Assembly (NCBI GenBank): GCA_963745665.1
Contig: CAVUYE010000002.1
Location: 186,001 to 250,000, forward strand
DNA length: 64,000 nt
Direction of reading: 5' to 3'
From: Bog-473 sp963745665
GTDB taxonomy: Bacteria > Actinomycetota > Acidimicrobiia > Acidimicrobiales > RAAP-2
Below, piece by piece: positions 60,158 to 64,000 of this stretch. Below the pieces are notes generated by a model. That model was not told the origin of the DNA. It worked only from the letters and a program-made list of their open reading frames with translations, and did not search any database. The translations under genes and the position numbers were made by a program. The number at the start of each line of letters is the position of its first letter. Positions within the stretch are counted from its first letter, which is position 1.

Positions 60158-60193
60158 GTGGACGTTTCTGTGGACGTTTTTGTGGACGTCCAC
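60158..60193 (+). repeat. three tandem 12-bp iterons
   Basis: GTGGACGTTTCT, GTGGACGTTTTT and GTGGACGTCCAC follow each other with an exact 12-base period. The last is itself a perfect palindrome. They end 17 bases before the ATG of the HTH gene. Such iterons bind plasmid Rep proteins or excisionase/relaxosome proteins; the adjacent HTH protein is the obvious candidate. Confidence 0.7.
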
Positions 60194-60210
60194 ACCGCAT
60201 CGTGGTTCCC

Positions 60211-60434
60211 ATGACCATCACCCACACACCCGCTGTCCGAGTCCGAAGAGCGCCTCGTCTACACCGTGGCCGAGGCCGGCGAGCTGCTCGGGATCTCCCG
60301 GGCCTTCGCCTACGAGCTGGTCGCCCGGGGTGAGCTCCCGGTCATCCGCCTCGGCCGCCGGCGCCTGGTGCCAAAAGGAGCCCTCCTCGCCTTGGTCGGC
60401 CAGGGTCCCGAGTTGCAACCACCGCCACGACTGA
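60211..60434 (+). pseudogene. excisionase-like HTH protein, frame-shifted
   Basis: ATG 60211 begins MTITHTP; removing one base near 60230 restores LSESEERLVYTVAEAGELLG, then ISRAFAYELVARGELPVIRLG and RRRLVPKGALLALV, a complete MerR/excisionase-type HTH of about 70 residues. A second shift is needed near 60420 to reach the TGA at 60432. The protein probably bound the adjacent iterons, as RDF or replication-associated HTH proteins do. Because the HTH itself is intact, sequence error is a real alternative to decay. Confidence 0.65.
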
Positions 60435-60447
60435 GCACTGCTCCGGC

Positions 60448-63204
60448 GTGCTCTCCATCGGAAAGATGGTGGCGGTGCCCGAGGAGTACTACCTGCGCAC
60501 GGTGGCCCAAGGCCGCGAGGAGTACTACACCGGCTCGGGTGAAGTCTCCCGGCTACTGGCTGGGGGAGGGTTCCCTGCTCCTCGGTCTCGAGGGCGAGGT
60601 GGCTCCCGGACGACCTGCGAACCGTTCTGGCCGGCGTCTCCCCCGACGGCGAGATTCTGACCGCCTCGACGAGCGAGCGTCAGCGGGTGGCGGGCTTCGA
60701 TCTCACCTTCTCGGCTCCCAAGTCGGTCTCCCTCCTCTACGGGCTCTCTGGCTCAGCGGTATCCGCCACCGTTCGCGCCGCCCACGCCGACGCTCTGGCC
60801 CAGGCTCTCGGCTACCTCGAGCGCAATGCTCTGCGCCTGCGCCGGGGCCATGACGGCGAGCGTCAGTCCAGGCCGGGGGCTTTGTGGCGGCGGCGTTCGT
60901 GCATCGGACCTCTCGGGCTGGGGATCCCCAGCTCCACACCCACGTGCTGGTCGCCAACGTGGCCCCGGGGAGCGACGGCGCCTGGTCGGCACCCGACGCC
61001 CGGCTCATCTACTTCCACGCCCGCACCGCCGGCTCCATTTACCAGGCCGCTCTGCGTGCCGGACTCGGTCAGGCGCTCGGAGTCCGCTTCGGCCCGGTGA
61101 CCGCCGGAGCCGCCGAGCTCGAAGGGGTGTCCAAGACTCTGCTGCGTGCCTTTTCAACCCGGCGGCGTGAGATCGAGCGGCACCTGGCCGCAAGCGGAAG
61201 TCCCGTCACCAAGGCGGCAGGTGAGCGTGCGGCACTGGTGACCCGAGGAGCCAAGGAGGCACTCGAGCCCCACGATTCCGCCACGGGGCTGCGCGAACGC
61301 TGGATGGCCCGGGTCGTCGATCTCGGTCTGGCCGAGCACACATCCGGCTTGAGACGTGGAGCGGAGGCGCTCGGGCAGCTGCTCGGCACCGAGCAATGGA
61401 GGGCTCCCGATCCAGCCGAGATCGAAGGCCTCGCCGACCGACTCTTGGGGCCGGAGGGCCTTACTCAGGCGCTCTCGGCGTTCGAGCGCCGAGACATCGT
61501 GCGCGCCGTGGCCGAAGGCTGCCCGCGTGGCGCGAACGTCCGTCTTATCGAGGACGTCGCCGAGCGGGCGCTGGCCCGGGCCGAGGTGGTCGCCCTCCCT
61601 AGCGTGGGGCGCGGCGGTGAGCTCCGTCACACCACCCGCGAGCTCCTGGGCGTCGAGCGCCAGCTGCTGGAGCGCGTCATTCGATCACAGGGAGCGGGGA
61701 CGAGCCGGGTGGAGCCTGACGCGCTCGACAGCCGCCCTGCATCGCTTCCCGTTGCTGGCGAGCGAGCAGGTGGACATGGTGCGCCAGTTGGCGACCTCGG
61801 GCCCGGCGCCCAAGTCGTGGTGGGCAAGGCCGGCACGGGCAAGACCCTGGCCCTCGCCGCAGCGCGGACGGCCTGGGAGGCGGAGGGCTTCCGGGTCGTC
61901 GGCGCGGCGCTCTCGGCCCGGGCTGCTCGGGGGCTGCGGGAGGGGGCGGGCATCGAGTCGGACACCTTGGCCCGCTGTCCTCAAGGGATTGGTGGAGGGC
62001 GGCCTTGAGCTCTTCCCTGACGACGTGGTGGTGATCGACGAGGCCGCCATGGTCGGGACTCGCGACCTCGCCACGCTCATCGAGAAGACCGAGCGCGCCG
62101 GCGCCAAAACCGTTCTCGTCGGCGATCCCCGGCAGCTCCCCGAAATCAAGAGCCGGTGGCGCCTTCGCCGCCATCGTCGGGCGTGTCGGCGCCGTCGAGC
62201 TCACCGAGAACCGGCGACAGCGCGAGGCGTGGGAGCGCACCGCCCTCGACGCTCTGCGGCTAGGTCGCGCCGAGATCGCTCTCGCCAGCTACGACCGCGC
62301 CGGCAGGGTCCGGGTTGCCCCGACGCTTGCCAAGGCCCAGACGCTGCTCGTCGAGTCCTGGCTCAGGTCATACCTCGCGGGCGACGACGCCGTCATGATG
62401 GCACCGGCGCGGCGAGAGGTCGCCGCGCTCAACGACGCCGCCCGCAGCGCGTTACGGAACGCGGGACGCCTTGGCCCCGAAGCCCTAATGGTGGGCGAGA
62501 GCGGGATCGCGCTCGGTGACAAGGTCGTGTGCCTGCGCAACGACCGGCACCTCGGCGTGGTCAACGGCACGGTGGGAACGGTCGAGCGCTGCCAGCTCGG
62601 AGGCCTGGTGATTACGACTCGCGACGGCCCTCGCCACCTCCCGGCGCGCTATCTCGAGGAAGGGCATCTGGCGCATGGCTACGCGCTCACGGTGCACAAG
62701 GCCCAAGGACTCACCGTCGAGACCGCCTATGTGCTCGCCACCGAGAACCTCTCCCGAGAGGCCGGCTACGTCGCCATGAGCAGGGCGCGCGCAGGCACCG
62801 AGCTCTTCGTGCCGCTGGGCGCTGCCGAAGACTCGCCCAGGCACGATCCGCGCCAACCCGCCGCTGATCCGATGGCGCTCACGGCGCGGCGACTGGCGAC
62901 GTCGCGGGCCAAGCAGCTGGCCTCGTCCGAGCTCGCTCCGATAGCGGCGGCGCTGGCCGATGCCGCCGGGGGAATGGTCGAGCGCTCGGTCTATCGTGAT
63001 CAAGCGCAGATTGGAGGTGGCCATGGGACCTCGAGCGATGATCCGGACTCGGCGGGCGCCGAGGTGCTGGGCCGCCACAGAACACTTCACGACGCGATGA
63101 ACTTGGCAATCGAGACTCGCGAGCGGGTCGAGTCCGAGCTGGCCCGAAGTAGCTGGGGCCGCGAACCGACCCAGCTCGATCGCTCGAGAGGCCGGGGCCG
63201 GTGA
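60448..63204 (+). pseudogene. MobF (TrwC/TraA-type) conjugative relaxase-helicase with seven frameshifts
   Basis: From GTG 60448 the product begins VLSIGKMVAVPEEYYLRTVAQG and REEYYTGSGE, with the paired catalytic tyrosines. It continues FDLTFSAPKSVSLLYGL, the metal site DPQLHTHVLVANV, then a RecD-like helicase with VVVGKAGTGKTLALAAA (Walker A), VVVIDEAAMVG (Walker B), VLVGDPRQLPEI, YALTVHKAQGLTVETAYV and YVAMSRAR. One-base shifts occur near 60542, 60608, 60866, 61731, 61803, 61976 and 62153 (five gains, two losses) and cancel overall. About 918 residues, full length for the family. The relaxase nicks oriT in the relaxosome. Confidence 0.9.
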
Positions 63205-64000
63205 GAAAGAAGAAGCGATCGCTCCCCGAGCCGCCAGTATCGGGCTCGGCGTTCCCGACCGAAGTCCCGGGCCGACCCTGGTGGGGCCTCTACAGCGGCG
63301 ACGGCACCGATGGGTATTGCTGGGCCGGCCCCGAGTCTTCCTTGCTGGTCGTCGGCCCGCCGCGTTCTGGCAAGACCAGCTGTCTCGTCGTCCCCAATGT
63401 GCTCGACGCTCCGGCCGCAGTGGTCTCGACCTCGACGAAACCCGACGTCCTCGAAGCCACGGTGTTCCGGCGATTCGCGCTCGGGAACTGCTTCATCTTT
63501 GACCCCACGGGATCGACCCCCTTGCCCCAGGGAACCCATCCGCTGCGTTGGTCGCCCGTGGTCGGCTGCGACACCTTCGAGGCCGCCGTGGCCATGGCGC
63601 ATGCACTGGGCTCGGCGGCTCGACCGGGTTCGACATTGAGCGAATCGGCTCACTGGGTCGAGCGCGCCGAGGGGCTCTTGGCCCCCCTGCTCTTCGCGGC
63701 CAATGTCGCCGAGAGGGACATGGCGAGCGTGTGCCGCTGGGTGCTGGCGAGAGATCTGCGTGAACCGTTGGCCGCGCTGGAGGACTCGGGAAACGAGATG
63801 GCCCAGGTCGTCCTCTCAGGAGTGCTGGGTACCGAGGACCGCGAGCGCTCGGGGATCTTCTCGACCGCCTCGGGTCTGCTGGCCGCCTATCGCTCCGAGG
63901 CCGCGCTGGCCACGACGATGAATCCCAACTTCGACCCGGGAGCGTTTGCGAGCTCCACCGACGCCCTCTACGTCTGCGCCCCGGCGCATGCACAAGAGCG
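63201..64000 (+). CDS. VirD4/TraG-type conjugative coupling protein, N-terminal part
   Basis: GTG 63201 overlaps the relaxase TGA (GTGA), and the frame is open to the window edge (266 residues). The sequence PWWGLYSGDGTDGYCWAGP is followed by Walker A LLVVGPPRSGKTSCLVVPNV, VVSTSTKPDVLEA and FIFDPTGSTPLPQGTHPLRWSP, the pattern of TraG/VirD4 ATPases. No membrane helix is seen at the N-terminus, so a shorter or actinobacterial-type T4CP is likely. It would link the relaxosome to the secretion channel. The C-terminal motifs lie outside the window. Confidence 0.9.
   Translation, partial: MRKKKRSLPEPPVSGSAFPTEVPGRPWWGLYSGDGTDGYCWAGPESSLLVVGPPRSGKTSCLVVPNVLDAPAAVVSTSTKPDVLEATVFRRFALGNCFIFDPTGSTPLPQGTHPLRWSPVVGCDTFEAAVAMAHALGSAARPGSTLSESAHWVERAEGLLAPLLFAANVAERDMASVCRWVLARDLREPLAALEDSGNEMAQVVLSGVLGTEDRERSGIFSTASGLLAAYRSEAALATTMNPNFDPGAFASSTDALYVCAPAHAQE

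Larger units (their letters stand above)
59824..60210. other. non-coding tract with palindromes, DnaA box and iterons
   Basis: The 387-bp region upstream of the recombinase (minus) and the HTH gene (plus) has no gene. It holds a CATCCC-CTTC-GGGATG hairpin near 59920, a 22-bp perfect palindrome (60001-60022), a 9-2-9 inverted repeat (60067-60086), a perfect DnaA box (60124-60132), an AT-rich stretch and three iterons (60158-60193). The left part may include the IS110 end with bridge RNA; the right part looks like an origin of replication or transfer. Confidence 0.55.
52726..64000. mobile_element. integrative conjugative/mobilizable element, left part
   Basis: From the tRNA-Arg 3' end to the window edge the gene order is integrase, two cargo genes with a PLD-type protein, an IS110-family insertion, an origin-like tract, an excisionase-like HTH gene, a MobF relaxase and a VirD4/TraG-type coupling protein. 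That set identifies an element that integrates in a tRNA gene and transfers DNA by conjugation. Remaining transfer genes and attR must lie beyond 64000. Its exact left boundary is within or just after the tRNA 3' end (52705-52730). Confidence 0.88.

Noticed and set aside
1..64000. CRISPR arrays
   Set aside because: No regularly spaced repeats were seen. The only tandem repeats are the iterons, the GCTACTG heptamers and coding repeats.

Overview
The window looks like about 52.6 kb of actinobacterial chromosome followed by about 11.3 kb of an integrated mobile element that runs off the right edge. DNA is high in G+C, GTG and occasional TTG starts are common, and operons overlap through ATGA, GTGA or TTGA junctions. 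Four luciferase-like (LLM) oxidoreductases, two cytochromes P450, several acyl-CoA enzymes, a polyphosphate-glucokinase-like ROK protein, a DUF2510 protein and PadR/TetR-controlled drug-type ABC exporters fit an environmental Actinomycetota. Acidimicrobiia or a relative is my guess, not something the sequence proves.

Layout. 1-6.5 kb: start of a TesB thioesterase, a hotdog thioesterase-like gene split by an in-frame TAG, two alpha/beta hydrolases, an SDR, an enoyl-CoA hydratase and an LLM protein. 6.6-11 kb: a one-ATPase, two-permease ABC-2 exporter and a P450. 11-26.7 kb: a divergent catabolic cluster. Leftward run TetR, acyl-CoA dehydrogenase, a double CaiB-type CoA-transferase, LLM, an EstB-like hydrolase, acyl-CoA ligase, an APH-fold kinase, an uncharacterised RDxSWG protein and an ICMT-like methyltransferase. 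Rightward run LLM, an acetoacetate-decarboxylase-fold protein, a second RDxSWG protein and a second APH-fold kinase. 26.7-34 kb: an SDR, then a branched-chain-amino-acid-type ABC importer whose two permeases and one ATPase form a single 936-residue polypeptide, with an RCC1-repeat lipoprotein beside the binding protein. 34-40 kb: acyl-CoA ligase, LLM, phytanoyl-CoA-dioxygenase-like and PIG-L deacetylase genes. 40-42.6 kb: a PadR regulator and a two-gene ABC exporter whose ATPase carries three 1-base insertions. 42.6-52.6 kb: a DUF4268 nuclease-like protein, an amidase, a collagen-like membrane protein, a TetR-controlled drrAB-type exporter with twin operators, the ROK kinase and a second P450.

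Mobile element. A tRNA-Arg(ACG) gene at 52652-52725 is followed at once by GCTACTG repeats and a tyrosine integrase. Next come an unknown 492-residue protein overlapping a PLD-type (double HxK...GSxN) protein, an IS110-family recombinase gene, a non-coding tract with a perfect DnaA box, three 12-bp iterons and large palindromes, an excisionase-like HTH gene, a MobF (TrwC-type) relaxase and the start of a VirD4/TraG-type coupling protein. This is the left part of an integrative conjugative or mobilizable element. The relaxase is interrupted by seven single-base shifts with every motif intact, which looks more like consensus error than decay.

The chromosomal part reads as aerobic breakdown of an acyl-CoA-activated (steroid-, terpenoid- or fatty-acid-like) substrate with several exporters. 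The most unusual points are the duplicated RDxSWG-protein plus APH-kinase pair inside the acyl-CoA cluster, the two-gene PLD cassette carried by the element, and the iteron/palindrome tract beside the relaxase.
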